A DNA stretch of 64,000 bases from Paenibacillus sp. J23TS9 (lineage in GTDB: Bacteria; Bacillota; Bacilli; Paenibacillales; Paenibacillaceae). The stretch covers positions 1 to 64,000 of the forward strand of contig NZ_BOSG01000005.1 of NCBI RefSeq assembly GCF_018403225.1. Direction: 5' to 3'. A program made the position numbers and the translations under genes. Of the stretch, positions 1 through 8,128 are shown piece after piece. Numbering within the stretch: the first letter of the stretch is position 1; the number at the start of each line of letters is the position of its first letter. The notes beneath the pieces are model-generated. The model was not told where the DNA came from. It saw nothing but the letters and a program-made list of their open reading frames with translations, and ran no database searches.

Positions 1-90
1 ACGCGCGTCAACATTTCCTCTATACCGCGAGCTGGAAGCTCGCATTTGAATCAAAATGTTGAGTATTCCCATCACCCGCTCCATACATAA
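1..90 (+). CDS. 3' end of an unidentified gene (partial)
   Basis: Frame 1 is open from the window edge to a TAA at 88-90, 29 codons ending SHHPLHT, and a strong terminator begins six bases later. That placement suggests the tail of a real plus-strand gene. The fragment is too short to assign a family. The stretch also folds as nested inverted repeats (GCGAGCT/AGCTCGC at 28-44 inside CAACATTT/AAATGTTG at 9-61), so it could instead be untranslated sequence. Confidence 0.35.
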   Translation, partial: TRVNISSIPRAGSSHLNQNVEYSHHPLHT

Positions 91-157
91 AACATAACGC
101 CGAAAGGCGTTTTTTTATTTGAGCGGTAGACCGTCCCATCACCCGCTTCACAGATAA
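67..157 (+). repeat. Imperfect 24-bp direct repeat ending in TAA
   Basis: Positions 67-90 and 134-157 match at 21 of 24 bases. In the same relative frame they read SHHPLHT-stop and SHHPLHR-stop. The first terminator lies between the copies and the second follows the second copy, so the 3' end plus terminator may have been duplicated. Confidence 0.6.
96..117 (+). terminator. Rho-independent terminator 1 of 3
   Basis: Stem AACGCC/GGCGTT with a GAAA loop, followed by seven T. It ends transcription from the gene entering at the left edge. Confidence 0.85.
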
Positions 158-160
158 ACA

Positions 161-200
161 GAAACCCCTGAGCGCTTCTAAGGAGCTCTCAGGGGTTTCT
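161..200. terminator. Terminator 2 of 3 (12-bp stem)
   Basis: GAAACCCCTGAG (161-172) pairs perfectly with CTCAGGGGTTTC (188-199). T-rich sequence follows on the plus strand. Confidence 0.75.
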
Positions 201-218
201 TTCGCATATGCTAACCCT

Positions 219-258
219 AAAAGTCGCCTACGTAGGATATACGGTAGGCGGCTTTTTC
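219..258 (+). terminator. Terminator 3 of 3
   Basis: AAGTCGCCTAC (221-231) pairs with GTAGGCGGCTT (244-254) over 11 bp with one G-T wobble, followed by a T run. Confidence 0.75.
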
Positions 259-526
259 TATCAACAATTTTTACGAACTGCTTTTGCTTTACTAACCATT
301 TTGCAGATAACTGATATACAATCACATCGTAAAAGCCAGTATGCCGGACCTTTCTTGGAGAAATCTGTATTGGTATAATCCCATAGGCCCAATTGAAATC
401 AAATAAATAATATGCCATCTATAAAGATATCAAAATTGCGATACTCAGGTAAAGATTTGAATATTGACTTATTTGCCCTAAAAGGTCAACATCAGAATAA
501 AAGAAATCATTTCCTGGGAGGTTACG
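259..526. other. AT-rich intergenic region before the oxidoreductase
   Basis: No gene is supported here. A minus-strand open frame (20-418) runs through all three terminators and matches no recognisable family. The 3' part should hold the promoter of the gene at 527, but no clear -35/-10 pair stands out. Confidence 0.5.
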
Positions 527-1723
527 ATGAAGAACAAAATCAGAGTTGGCATGATTGGTCTGGGCGCACGCGGAATGGGACTGTTAAAGGGCATTATTTT
601 GCATATGGAAGATGTGGAGGTAGCTGCTGTATGCGACTTGTATCAGGATCGCTGCGATCAGGCGGCTGACAGTGTTGCAGAAACCGGCATATCCCGTCCT
701 TTGGTGACTCAGGATTACCGGGAAGTCATGGCCATGGGGAATATTGATGCCGTCGTCATCAGTGCCTCCTGGGCAGACCATACGGAGATAGCCATTGCTG
801 CGATGGAAGCAGGTATATATGCCGCCTCCGAGGTGGGTGGGGCCTACTCAATCCAAGAGTGCTGGAAGCTTGTAGAGGCCTACGAACGTACCCGTGTACC
901 GTGTATGATTATGGAGAACTGCTGTTACGGACGCGATGAAATGATGGTACTGAACATGGTGAAGCAGGGTGCGCTTGGAGAGATAGTGCATTGTGCGGGC
1001 GGCTATCAGCATGATTTGAGAGACGAGATTGCTTTTGGAAAAGAAAACAGGCACTACCGCTTGAACAATTACATTCACCGGAACTGCGAAAACTATCCAA
1101 CGCATGAGATTGGCCCGATTGCACGCATTCTGGATATTAATCATGGCAACCGTATGGTGTCATTGGTATCGATGGCTTCCAAGGCGAAGGGCATGCAAGC
1201 CTATATCCGCAAGGAAAAAGGGGAAGATACCGAACTGGCGCAAACCGAATTTATGCAGGGCGATATTGTCACAACCATTATCAAATGCGCTCACGGAGAG
1301 ACGATCACGATCACACTGGATACCACGCTGCCGCGTTATTATTCCCGGGGATTCACCGTTCACGGTACCAAGGGGATGTATATGGAGGACAACCATTCTA
1401 TCTATCTGGAAGGTACACATGATGATTTTCATATGAGCTGGAAAGAGCAATGGGGCAATGTAGAGCAGTTCAGAGAGCAGTATGATCATCCATTATGGAA
1501 AAAATATATCGAGGAAGGTGTCAAAGGCGGCCATGACGGGATGGACTGGCTTGTATTCTCTGACTTTTTTGAAAGTGTGAAACAAGGGACCCAGACCCCG
1601 CTTGATGTATACGACATGGCTGCCTGGATGTGTATCTCTGCATTATCAGAAGAATCGATTGCCCTGGGAGGACATCCGGTCGCAATTCCCGATTTCACGA
1701 ATGGCAAGTGGATGACACGTTAA
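527..1723 (+). CDS. Gfo/Idh/MocA-family oxidoreductase, GH109-like
   Basis: A 398-aa protein with an N-terminal Rossmann fold (GLGARGMG at about residues 11-18) and a C-terminal Gfo/Idh/MocA domain. ENCCYGRDEM near residue 131, GGYQHDLR, and YPTHEIGP with His193 resemble the NAD-dependent glycosidases of family GH109 (alpha-N-acetylgalactosaminidases). Where ordinary dehydrogenases of this superfamily carry EKP, this protein reads SEVGG, also as in GH109-type enzymes. It has no signal peptide. The ATG is preceded by GGGAGG at 516-521. It is a single-gene unit closed by a terminator at 1752. A sugar dehydrogenase remains the alternative, and the substrate cannot be read from sequence. Confidence 0.85.
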   Translation: MKNKIRVGMIGLGARGMGLLKGIILHMEDVEVAAVCDLYQDRCDQAADSVAETGISRPLVTQDYREVMAMGNIDAVVISASWADHTEIAIAAMEAGIYAASEVGGAYSIQECWKLVEAYERTRVPCMIMENCCYGRDEMMVLNMVKQGALGEIVHCAGGYQHDLRDEIAFGKENRHYRLNNYIHRNCENYPTHEIGPIARILDINHGNRMVSLVSMASKAKGMQAYIRKEKGEDTELAQTEFMQGDIVTTIIKCAHGETITITLDTTLPRYYSRGFTVHGTKGMYMEDNHSIYLEGTHDDFHMSWKEQWGNVEQFREQYDHPLWKKYIEEGVKGGHDGMDWLVFSDFFESVKQGTQTPLDVYDMAAWMCISALSEESIALGGHPVAIPDFTNGKWMTR

Positions 1724-1751
1724 TCATTGAAAATACACCATAAGGTTATGA

Positions 1752-1790
1752 AGAGGCTGGCAAGCTATTCACTTGTGCAGCCTTTTTAAT
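1752..1790 (+). terminator. Terminator of the GH109-like gene
   Basis: AGGCTG-GCAAG pairs with CTTGT-GCAGCCT, followed by a T run. Confidence 0.8.
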
Positions 1791-1837
1791 TTAATCAATA
1801 ATACTTCCGTAAATGGCAGCATGGTATAGTTCAGCTG

Positions 1838-1866
1838 TTGACAACAAGAAAACAGAGTGATATCAT
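1838..1866 (+). promoter_or_regulatory. Sigma-A-type promoter candidate for the WrbA-like gene
   Basis: TTGACA (1838-1843), a 17-bp spacer, then TATCAT (1861-1866). A short inverted repeat, TATCTC-GTGTTA-GAGATA, follows the -10 where a repressor could bind. The remaining 200 bp to the start is AT-rich, with a weaker second candidate (TTGTTC at 1984, TATATT at 2006). Confidence 0.5.
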
Positions 1867-2084
1867 TATCTCGTGTTAGAGATATTCTATTTAAAGATTA
1901 ATATTTTTTTGGGTAGATACCTTTAAATCGAAATATATAATGTTAAGAAATAATATGCAACAAGAGTATGTAGAGTATTCTGGTTGTTCCATATTGTTAA
2001 CAAAGTATATTTCAAGGGTAAGCATGGCAAAATAGGATAAACTCATGTTCAACATAAACTCAATTGGTAAAGGGGAAATTCAAG

Positions 2085-2705
2085 ATGTCTAACGTAAAAA
2101 CAGCAGTTATCTACTATAGCTCCGGCGGTACAAACTATCAGCTTGCGCAATGGGCGGCAGAGGGTGCTAAACAAGCTGGCTCTGAAGTGAAGGTTCTGAA
2201 AGTGGCTGAAACGGCTCCACAGGCTGCGATTGATTCCAACCCGGCTTGGAAAGCCAACCATGAAGCAACCAAAGACGTTCCGGAAGCTACACTTGCTGAT
2301 TTGGAATGGGCAGATGCAATTATTTTCAGTATTCCTACCCGTTTCGGCAACATGCCGGTTCAAATGAAACAGTTCCTCGATCTTACCGGCGGACTTTGGT
2401 TCCAAGGGAAATTGGCGAACAAGGTTGTCAGCGCTATGTCCTCTGCGCAGAATCCTCATGGCGGTCAGGAAGCTACCATTCTCTCTCTGTACACAACCAT
2501 GTACCACTGGGGAGCCATCGTAGCAACACCAGGCTTCACAGACCCATCCATCTTTGCAGCAGGCGGCAACCCTTACGGCACTTCCGTGACCGTTGGTCAG
2601 GACGGCAAAATGGTTGAGGATGTGCAGGCGGCAGTTGTTCATCAGGCGAAACGCACAGTAACCGTAGCAGATTGGGTGAAAAAAGGACTTAACGGAAACA
2701 ACTAA
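2085..2705 (+). CDS. wrbA: WrbA-like NAD(P)H:quinone oxidoreductase, flavodoxin fold
   Basis: About 206 aa. The N-terminal flavin-binding loop IYYSSGGTNYQLA, PTRFGNMPVQMKQFLD and the central LANKVVSAMSSAQNPHGGQE region are typical of the WrbA / type IV quinone oxidoreductase family. These are tetrameric FMN enzymes that reduce quinones by two electrons and protect against oxidative or electrophile stress. An upstream in-frame TTG at 2064 exists, but AGGGGA at 2071-2076 is correctly spaced for the ATG at 2085 and the family starts close to it. The gene is cytoplasmic and stands alone between its own promoter and a terminator. Confidence 0.9.
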   Translation: MSNVKTAVIYYSSGGTNYQLAQWAAEGAKQAGSEVKVLKVAETAPQAAIDSNPAWKANHEATKDVPEATLADLEWADAIIFSIPTRFGNMPVQMKQFLDLTGGLWFQGKLANKVVSAMSSAQNPHGGQEATILSLYTTMYHWGAIVATPGFTDPSIFAAGGNPYGTSVTVGQDGKMVEDVQAAVVHQAKRTVTVADWVKKGLNGNN

Positions 2706-2723
2706 AAGTAGAGTGTGCTAACC

Positions 2724-2778
2724 ACAAAAAGGCTGGCCCGAAGCATCGATGATGACTTCAGGCTCAGCCTTTTTTGTG
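2724..2778. terminator. Bidirectional terminator between convergent genes
   Basis: AAAAAGGCT at 2726 pairs with AGCCTTTTTT at about 2765, with further pairing inside (GAAG/CTTC). It serves the WrbA-like gene and the minus-strand gene ending at 2800. Confidence 0.85.
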
Positions 2779-2799
2779 TATTCCAGTTCATTCAGAAAA

Positions 2800-3939
2800 T
2801 TACTGCACTTTAATCACGATTGCATTACTGATTTTGCGTCCCGGGGTTGTTAAGTATTTGCCGTTAAAATATAATCCGCTCGATGCTCCCCCGTCCAGAT
2901 TCATTGCCTGATAGGCTCCAGCCTGGCGCATGATCTCTGCCATCTGCGGAATGGTCGCGCCGCCTGTGGTCAATAGGATCAGCTTATGGTCCTTGGTAAT
3001 GCCAAGGGCGCTGCGTGCACCGCCGCCTGTCAGAATCTTCGGGTCTTTAAATCCTTCCTGTTTCACATTCAGCGATACTTTACCATCGACCAATAGCCGC
3101 GGTCCCGCCTGCAGTCCGCCTTCAATGAGTCCTTGGCCGAATTTGTCCTTGAAATCAGAGCCTGCGATCAGGCTGACAAGCTGGTTCTCATCATAGGTGA
3201 ATATGGCCCGCTGATCGCCAGGGCTCGACATTTTGATGTCACCCTTGCTCAAGATATACCCGTATGGAGCCTTGTAGCTGCCTGATGTATAAGCATTAAA
3301 AAAGGTGCCGTTAATAGCTACGGTTGCTCCGCTTCGTTTGGCGATGCTGCTCAGGTCTTCGACATTTCCGGGCGTATTTCCGGCAAGCACCACGTCCATT
3401 TGAACCTGGGGATGCATGAGTGATACAGTCACCATCTGCACGCTAAACGATCTGCCGCTCGCTTTAATGGTCTTTTTTTCACTGACAACCGGCTTGGAAA
3501 GCGATTGGCCAGCGGTACGCGTTACAACAGGGAGCATGGAAGAGGAGCTGCCTGAAGAAATTTTGACGGCATTGCTCTCTTTAAGCCACTCCAGCTGGTA
3601 GCCAAGCTCCTTGCTTATGATTTGAAGAGGCACATAAACAGACCCATTGTCCTTGAAGGGTGCATCCTGAAGGGAGATGGAGCGATCGTTGACGCTCGCT
3701 GTCTTTTGCCCGAGGGTCATGGTGATATGTACATTGCCGTGCGTTATTTGAATTTGTTTGGATGCTTCATCCCATTGTACTTGATTGGCATCGAAACCGT
3801 TTAAAAAGCGAACGGGTGCAAAGGAGTGATTGCTTTTGGCATCCATAATGACCATGTTTTTGGCAGGCGCGGCCGCAAACGTTGATGGAATAAGACAGAT
3901 AAATGCAAGCAGTACAAGAGCAATTGATTTTTTGAACAT
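2800..3939 (-). CDS. Secreted copper-amine-oxidase-N stalk plus phosphodiester glycosidase-like protein
   Basis: 379 aa with a signal peptide of about 22 residues ending at FAAAPA. Residues about 40-130 form a copper amine oxidase N-terminal-like stalk (PVRFLNGF, GSVYVPLQIISKELGY, LEWLKESNAVKI), a common extracellular module in Paenibacillus. Residues about 165-379 match the phosphodiester glycosidase (NAGPA) family: VAINGTFFNAY, GGGARSALGITKDHKLILLTT, and MNLDGGASSGLYFNG with the conserved DGG. Members cleave N-acetylglucosamine phosphodiester linkages or act on cell-wall and exopolysaccharide sugars. The actual target is unknown. It is monocistronic and faces the wrbA terminator. Confidence 0.88.
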   Translation of the reverse strand: MFKKSIALVLLAFICLIPSTFAAAPAKNMVIMDAKSNHSFAPVRFLNGFDANQVQWDEASKQIQITHGNVHITMTLGQKTASVNDRSISLQDAPFKDNGSVYVPLQIISKELGYQLEWLKESNAVKISSGSSSSMLPVVTRTAGQSLSKPVVSEKKTIKASGRSFSVQMVTVSLMHPQVQMDVVLAGNTPGNVEDLSSIAKRSGATVAINGTFFNAYTSGSYKAPYGYILSKGDIKMSSPGDQRAIFTYDENQLVSLIAGSDFKDKFGQGLIEGGLQAGPRLLVDGKVSLNVKQEGFKDPKILTGGGARSALGITKDHKLILLTTGGATIPQMAEIMRQAGAYQAMNLDGGASSGLYFNGKYLTTPGRKISNAIVIKVQ

Positions 3940-4055
3940 GTTTGACTGTGAGTCCCCTTTTTGTGTGATTTATTCCTGCTATTGTAATATCGGAAAAATC
4001 ATCCTTAAGTTGAAGGGGAAATGGGACTTTATTCTCTTGTAGTGACAAGGGGGAA

Positions 4056-4832
4056 CTATTCAGCTACGCGTACATAAAAGCGATCCCCATGCCGGTCCAC
4101 GTCTACAGACGCTTCAAAAAATCCGCTCAGGTTCTCTGCCGTCAGAATATCCTCGGTTTTACCGCTATCTACGGCCTCACCATTTCTCATCAGCAGCACA
4201 TGGCTGAATACAGGCAAAATTTCCTCCGTATGATGGGTCACATAAATCAGGGTCGGTGCGTCCGGCTTGCGTACCAGCTCCGCAATACTCTCCAGCAGAC
4301 GCTCTCTCGAAAAAATATCGAGTCCATTACAGGGCTCATCCAATATCAGAATGCGGGGATTGGCCATCAAGGCGCGTGCGATGAGAAGCTTCTGCTTTTC
4401 CCCTTGCGAGCAGGTCCGGTATTCACGATCCCACAAGTGATCACAACTGAGCGTGGTCATCAGCTCACGGGCGAGTTCATAATCTTCGTCGCTGGTCTTA
4501 TCGTAGAGGCCAATGGTGGCATGCTTGCCGCTGATCACGATATGCTGCGTGCGGTCCGAGGCATACAGGCGTTCCTGGAACGAATTGCTTACCCAGCCGA
4601 TCGATTTACGCAGTTCACGCAGATCCACTTCGCCAAACAAATGGCCAAGGACCTTGACGGAGCCTTCCGAGGGCCAGATATAGCCGTTGACGATGTTCAA
4701 CAGCGTCGTTTTTCCGGAACCGTTCAGGCCGAGCAAGGCCCAGTGTTCCCCTTGCTGTACCTGCCAGCTGACGTCCTTCATGAGGGTGTGCTGCCCGCTT
4801 TTCCATGTAATATGTTCCACATCAATGATCAT
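4056..4832 (-). CDS. Stand-alone ABC transporter ATP-binding protein, YlmA-like
   Basis: 258 aa with a single nucleotide-binding domain. Walker A is GLNGSGKTT (about residues 35-43), the signature is CSQGEKQKLLIARAL, Walker B is ILILDEP with CNGLD after it, and the H-loop is VTHHTEE. It resembles the YlmA group of Bacillus ATPases, which lie apart from any permease. No permease gene flanks it here, so the substrate is unknown. The start is set by GAGGAA just upstream on the minus strand. Confidence 0.88.
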   Translation of the reverse strand: MIIDVEHITWKSGQHTLMKDVSWQVQQGEHWALLGLNGSGKTTLLNIVNGYIWPSEGSVKVLGHLFGEVDLRELRKSIGWVSNSFQERLYASDRTQHIVISGKHATIGLYDKTSDEDYELARELMTTLSCDHLWDREYRTCSQGEKQKLLIARALMANPRILILDEPCNGLDIFSRERLLESIAELVRKPDAPTLIYVTHHTEEILPVFSHVLLMRNGEAVDSGKTEDILTAENLSGFFEASVDVDRHGDRFYVRVAE

Positions 4833-5196
4833 GCGTTATTCCTCTTTTCCTGCCGGTTACGGTATCGAAACCTTTTTTAATGGTATAACACAACAGACAT
4901 ATAGGCTTCAAGCATAGTTTTACAAGGAAGAACATGTAATATTGCAGATTAAATTCTAAAATACGCAGGGTTTCGGGATTGAGCGATTTCCCATAATAGA
5001 AGTATCAGTCACACATGAGAGGGGGCGGTTCCCGCATTTTTATCGTCTCCGGCAGCCTAAAATATGGTATTGTATACCTAATTCATGTATTCATTTCATC
5101 GATTGTCAGGAGGTATGGGATTCTTAGCCATAAATTCAGCAAAAGCAAAATTACATAGCAATTTTAAACGATTATAGCAAAAGGAGCTAAACAACG
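4833..5196. other. Divergent intergenic region
   Basis: 364 bp between the minus-strand ATPase and the plus-strand VWA protein. It should contain both promoters. TTGTATACC near 5070 is a possible -10 for the plus-strand gene. A 20-codon ATG frame at 5111 has GGAGGT almost touching the start codon, which is poor spacing, so I do not call it a gene. Confidence 0.4.
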
Positions 5197-6687
5197 TTGC
5201 AATGTCCAAAATGTAAATCCACCGTGGCTGACCATGTGAAATTCTGTGGAGTGTGTGGTACAGCGATGACCAAGGCTTTTGAAAAACCGGCGCCATCCAA
5301 GAAAAGGGGGGTGTGGATCGGCATCGGCATTGGTGCCGGCTCCTGCGTCATACTAGGTATGGCCATCATCATTGTTTTTCTGTTAATGAACGACAAGCAA
5401 GAACCAGTAAAAGACCCGTTGGCCGCGGCACAGCCTGCTGCGACGCCGGAAGGCGCAGCCGCAGTGACAGCGACAAACGTGGCTGATACCGGAACAGAGC
5501 AGGAGACGGTACCTGCGGTTCCGGCTCAAAAAGTGCAGCTTCGGATCAATCAGGTGGACACATCCCGTTATCCGCTCTTGGATCTTTATCTTTCTGCGAC
5601 AGATGAAAAAGGCAGCAAGATCACGAAGCTGGAGAACAAAGGCTTAACTATAACGGATAACGGCAAGCCGGTATCGCTGCAGAATAGCTCGCTTCGTTAT
5701 ATGAGCGGCGGCAGCGAGCCCTTCTCCATGAATCTGCTGATTGATGTCAGCGGCAGTATGGAAGGTGAGAACATTGAGCGTACGCAAGAGGCGGCAACCG
5801 ACTTTTTGGATCATATTCCGGTCAATGAGCGGAGCCGGGTAGGACTCATCTCTTTTGATACGAATATTTTTGTGGATCAGGATTTTACCAGCGACAAGCA
5901 GCTGCTGAAAAATGCCATACGTGGGCTTCAGGTGGATAACCAGACGGCTATTTATGATGCGCTCAGCACGGCTCTGATCCGCACCAGCAAGCAGGAAGGC
6001 GCCAAAATGATCATTGCTTTCACGGACGGCATGGATAACAGCAGTTATACCTCACCGGAGGAAATTACGGAATTATCGAAAAAGCTGGGTATTCCTATTT
6101 ATATCGTGGCCCTGGGCAATGAAGTGGACTTGAATCCATTGATCCGTATTTGTGAGGATACAAGAGGCAAATTCATACGCATTGACAGTATAAGCGAGCT
6201 CTTCAAAGCCTATCAGTCTATCTATACGCAGCAGGAAGAACAGTTCAAGCTGTCTGTGCGCATGAGCGATCCGGCAACAGACCAAAGCTTTCATGATCTC
6301 AAGCTGAGCATTCATGATGAACAGTATATGGGAGAAGGCATGGTCTCTTATCTTCCGGATTATGCGATTGATTATAGTATGTACCGGGATTATTCATACG
6401 CTGGTGATGATAGCTTCCTTTTCGCGGACAGTGCAAGCCGTTATTTGACCGACGAGGATCTTCGGAATTTGTCGCTGGGCGAGCTGGCGATTGCCAGAAA
6501 CGAGATTTTCGCCAGACATGGATATTCGTTTAAGAGAAAGCAGTTTGCCCAGTATTTCGAGAGCAAGAGCTGGTATACGGCCAATCCGGGCTATGATGGC
6601 AGCGACAGCGTGCTGAATGACGTGGAAATTTCCAATTATCGTCTGATCAAAGCATGGGAAGCAAAAAAGAAACCGGCTAATACTTAA
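5197..6687 (+). CDS. Zinc-ribbon, membrane-anchored VWA and YARHG domain protein
   Basis: 496 aa starting at TTG, with AAGGAG at 5181-5186. Modules in order: a zinc ribbon (CPKCK and CGVCG, residues 3-25), a transmembrane helix at about 45-68, an Ala/Pro-rich linker, a von Willebrand A domain at about 170-350 with the MIDAS motif DVSGSMEG and FTDGMDN, and a C-terminal YARHG domain (about 420-490, LAIARNEIFARHGYSF). The topology would put the zinc ribbon in the cytoplasm and the VWA-YARHG part outside. VWA domains bind ligands through a metal ion. YARHG is an extracellular domain of unknown role. The amidase gene follows closely, suggesting a cell-envelope function. Confidence 0.88.
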   Translation: MQCPKCKSTVADHVKFCGVCGTAMTKAFEKPAPSKKRGVWIGIGIGAGSCVILGMAIIIVFLLMNDKQEPVKDPLAAAQPAATPEGAAAVTATNVADTGTEQETVPAVPAQKVQLRINQVDTSRYPLLDLYLSATDEKGSKITKLENKGLTITDNGKPVSLQNSSLRYMSGGSEPFSMNLLIDVSGSMEGENIERTQEAATDFLDHIPVNERSRVGLISFDTNIFVDQDFTSDKQLLKNAIRGLQVDNQTAIYDALSTALIRTSKQEGAKMIIAFTDGMDNSSYTSPEEITELSKKLGIPIYIVALGNEVDLNPLIRICEDTRGKFIRIDSISELFKAYQSIYTQQEEQFKLSVRMSDPATDQSFHDLKLSIHDEQYMGEGMVSYLPDYAIDYSMYRDYSYAGDDSFLFADSASRYLTDEDLRNLSLGELAIARNEIFARHGYSFKRKQFAQYFESKSWYTANPGYDGSDSVLNDVEISNYRLIKAWEAKKKPANT

Positions 6688-6744
6688 GGCGTGCGTACAT
6701 CGGCCTTGGGTAGGTTCATTCAGAATAAAAGGATGATGAGAAAA

Positions 6745-7464
6745 ATGAAAAAATGGTTGGCATACCTGCTTATGACGGTGCTCATGGTAACTTCGGTTCC
6801 TATGGCTGCGAGCGCGGCTTCCACGGATAAGCCTGCTTTGAAAGGGAAGGTGGTTGTCATTGATCCGGGTCATTCTGAGAAAGGCAACAAAGGTAAGGAG
6901 AGTGTATCTCCTGGCAGCAAGACGATGAAAATCAAGGATCCGGGCGGTGCTGTGGGTGTCCGCAGCAAAACCCCGGAATATAAGATTAATATGGCGATTG
7001 CATTGAAACTAAAGAAAAGGCTGGAGAGCCAAGGAATCACTGTCGTGATGACGAAAACCAAAGATTCCGAGAATCCCGGCAACCAGGAGCGGGCGGAAAT
7101 CGGCAACAGTCACCATGCGGATCTGGTCATCCGTATTCATGCGGACTCGGCAACGAACCAGGAGGTTCATGGATCAACGATGCTGGTACCGGCGTCTGTC
7201 GGGTATGCCAAGCCGATCGCCGCAACCAGCAGGAAATATGGTGAGAGCATTCAGAAGACACTGGTGGGCACAGCGGGAATGAAAAACCGCGGGATTGTCG
7301 AACGCAAGGACCTGACCGGATTTAATTGGTCCAAGGTTCCGGTGGTGCTGGCGGAGGTGGGCTTTTTGTCCAACCCACAGGAGGATTTGAAGCTGAACCA
7401 GCCAAGCTATCAGGAGAAAATTGCCGAAGGTCTTGAGAAAGGCATCGTTCAGATTTTACAATAA
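6745..7464 (+). CDS. Secreted N-acetylmuramoyl-L-alanine amidase (Amidase_3)
   Basis: About 239 aa with a signal peptide ending near ASAAS. The zinc-dependent Amidase_3 catalytic set is visible: His in VIDPGHSEKG, Glu in TPEYKINMAIA, His in LVIRIHADSA, and Glu in VVLAEVGFLSNPQ. The enzyme cuts the bond between muramic acid and the stem peptide of peptidoglycan. There is no SH3b or LysM wall-binding module. In-frame starts occur at 6691 (GTG), 6733, 6736 and 6745. The last gives the most typical signal peptide and has AAAGGA upstream. It follows the VWA gene with no terminator between. Confidence 0.9.
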   Translation: MKKWLAYLLMTVLMVTSVPMAASAASTDKPALKGKVVVIDPGHSEKGNKGKESVSPGSKTMKIKDPGGAVGVRSKTPEYKINMAIALKLKKRLESQGITVVMTKTKDSENPGNQERAEIGNSHHADLVIRIHADSATNQEVHGSTMLVPASVGYAKPIAATSRKYGESIQKTLVGTAGMKNRGIVERKDLTGFNWSKVPVVLAEVGFLSNPQEDLKLNQPSYQEKIAEGLEKGIVQILQ

Positions 7465-7524
7465 GAAGAGTAATAAACAATCAAGGCAGCATTGAGTACA
7501 TTTTTCTCGAGAGGGGAAGCAGAC

Positions 7525-7992
7525 ATGCGCAAGGAAAGCTTCATTCAGCCGAACCCTGAAAGCTGGTTGAAAAAGTTCCATTTTTCCATTCCGATCAAAG
7601 TGCGTTATTGTGAGACGGATATGCTGGGACATGTGAATAATGTGAGCTATTTTATGTATTTTGAGCAGGGACGCATCGAATATTTTGAAAATCTGGGTTT
7701 GTTCGATTCGATGTTTGGCAGTGAAAAGGTAGCCGTGGTCGCGGATTTGGAATGCCAGTACCTGGCGCAAATGTATCGTAGTGACAAGGTGAACCTTCAT
7801 GTACGGGTGGCATCGATCGGAAGATCGTCCCTGGATGTGGAATATGCCGTAGTGGTGGAAGATACGCTAAAGGCAGCAGGACGAGGAGCCATCGTACTGA
7901 TCGATACGGCAAGCGGAAAAAGCACTCCGATTCCGGAGGAGGTCCGCGAAGTCATTGCTGCTTTTGAGAAAGAAGGTATGGGCGGAGCCTGA
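7525..7992 (+). CDS. Acyl-CoA thioesterase, 4HBT hotdog family
   Basis: About 155 aa with a single hotdog domain. VRYCETDMLGHVNNVSYF is the hallmark 4HBT motif, carrying the catalytic Asp and the following HVNN. YFEQGRIEYF lies on the long helix. Such enzymes hydrolyse acyl-CoA thioesters in the cytoplasm, and chain-length preference cannot be read here. An upstream TTG at 7492 would extend the protein by 11 residues, but AGAGGGGAAG at 7510-7519 fits the ATG at 7525. It may be cotranscribed with the amidase 60 bp upstream. Confidence 0.88.
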   Translation: MRKESFIQPNPESWLKKFHFSIPIKVRYCETDMLGHVNNVSYFMYFEQGRIEYFENLGLFDSMFGSEKVAVVADLECQYLAQMYRSDKVNLHVRVASIGRSSLDVEYAVVVEDTLKAAGRGAIVLIDTASGKSTPIPEEVREVIAAFEKEGMGGA

Positions 7993-8015
7993 GAGATTGG
8001 AAAATGGTTTTTGGC

Positions 8016-8047
8016 AAAAGCACCTGTTTGCGGCAGGTGTTTTTTTG
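8016..8047 (+). terminator. Terminator after the thioesterase gene
   Basis: CACCTG/CAGGTG stem with a seven-base loop and an eight-base T run. Confidence 0.88.
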
Positions 8048-8128
8048 TGAGAAGATACTAAGGGCGAAATGATCCATTCATTCTTGCAAAAAGATTATCA
8101 GCATATTTTCACTTAAGGAGTTCTACAT

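Noticed and set aside
20..418. 132-codon minus-strand open frame
   Set aside because: It runs through three Rho-independent terminators, has no family resemblance, and no ribosome site of note.
412..669. 85-codon plus-strand frame overlapping the GH109-like gene start
   Set aside because: Out of frame with a well-supported gene that has its own ribosome site.
4089..4880. 263-codon frame antisense to the ABC ATPase
   Set aside because: Shadow of a clear Walker A/signature/Walker B gene on the other strand.
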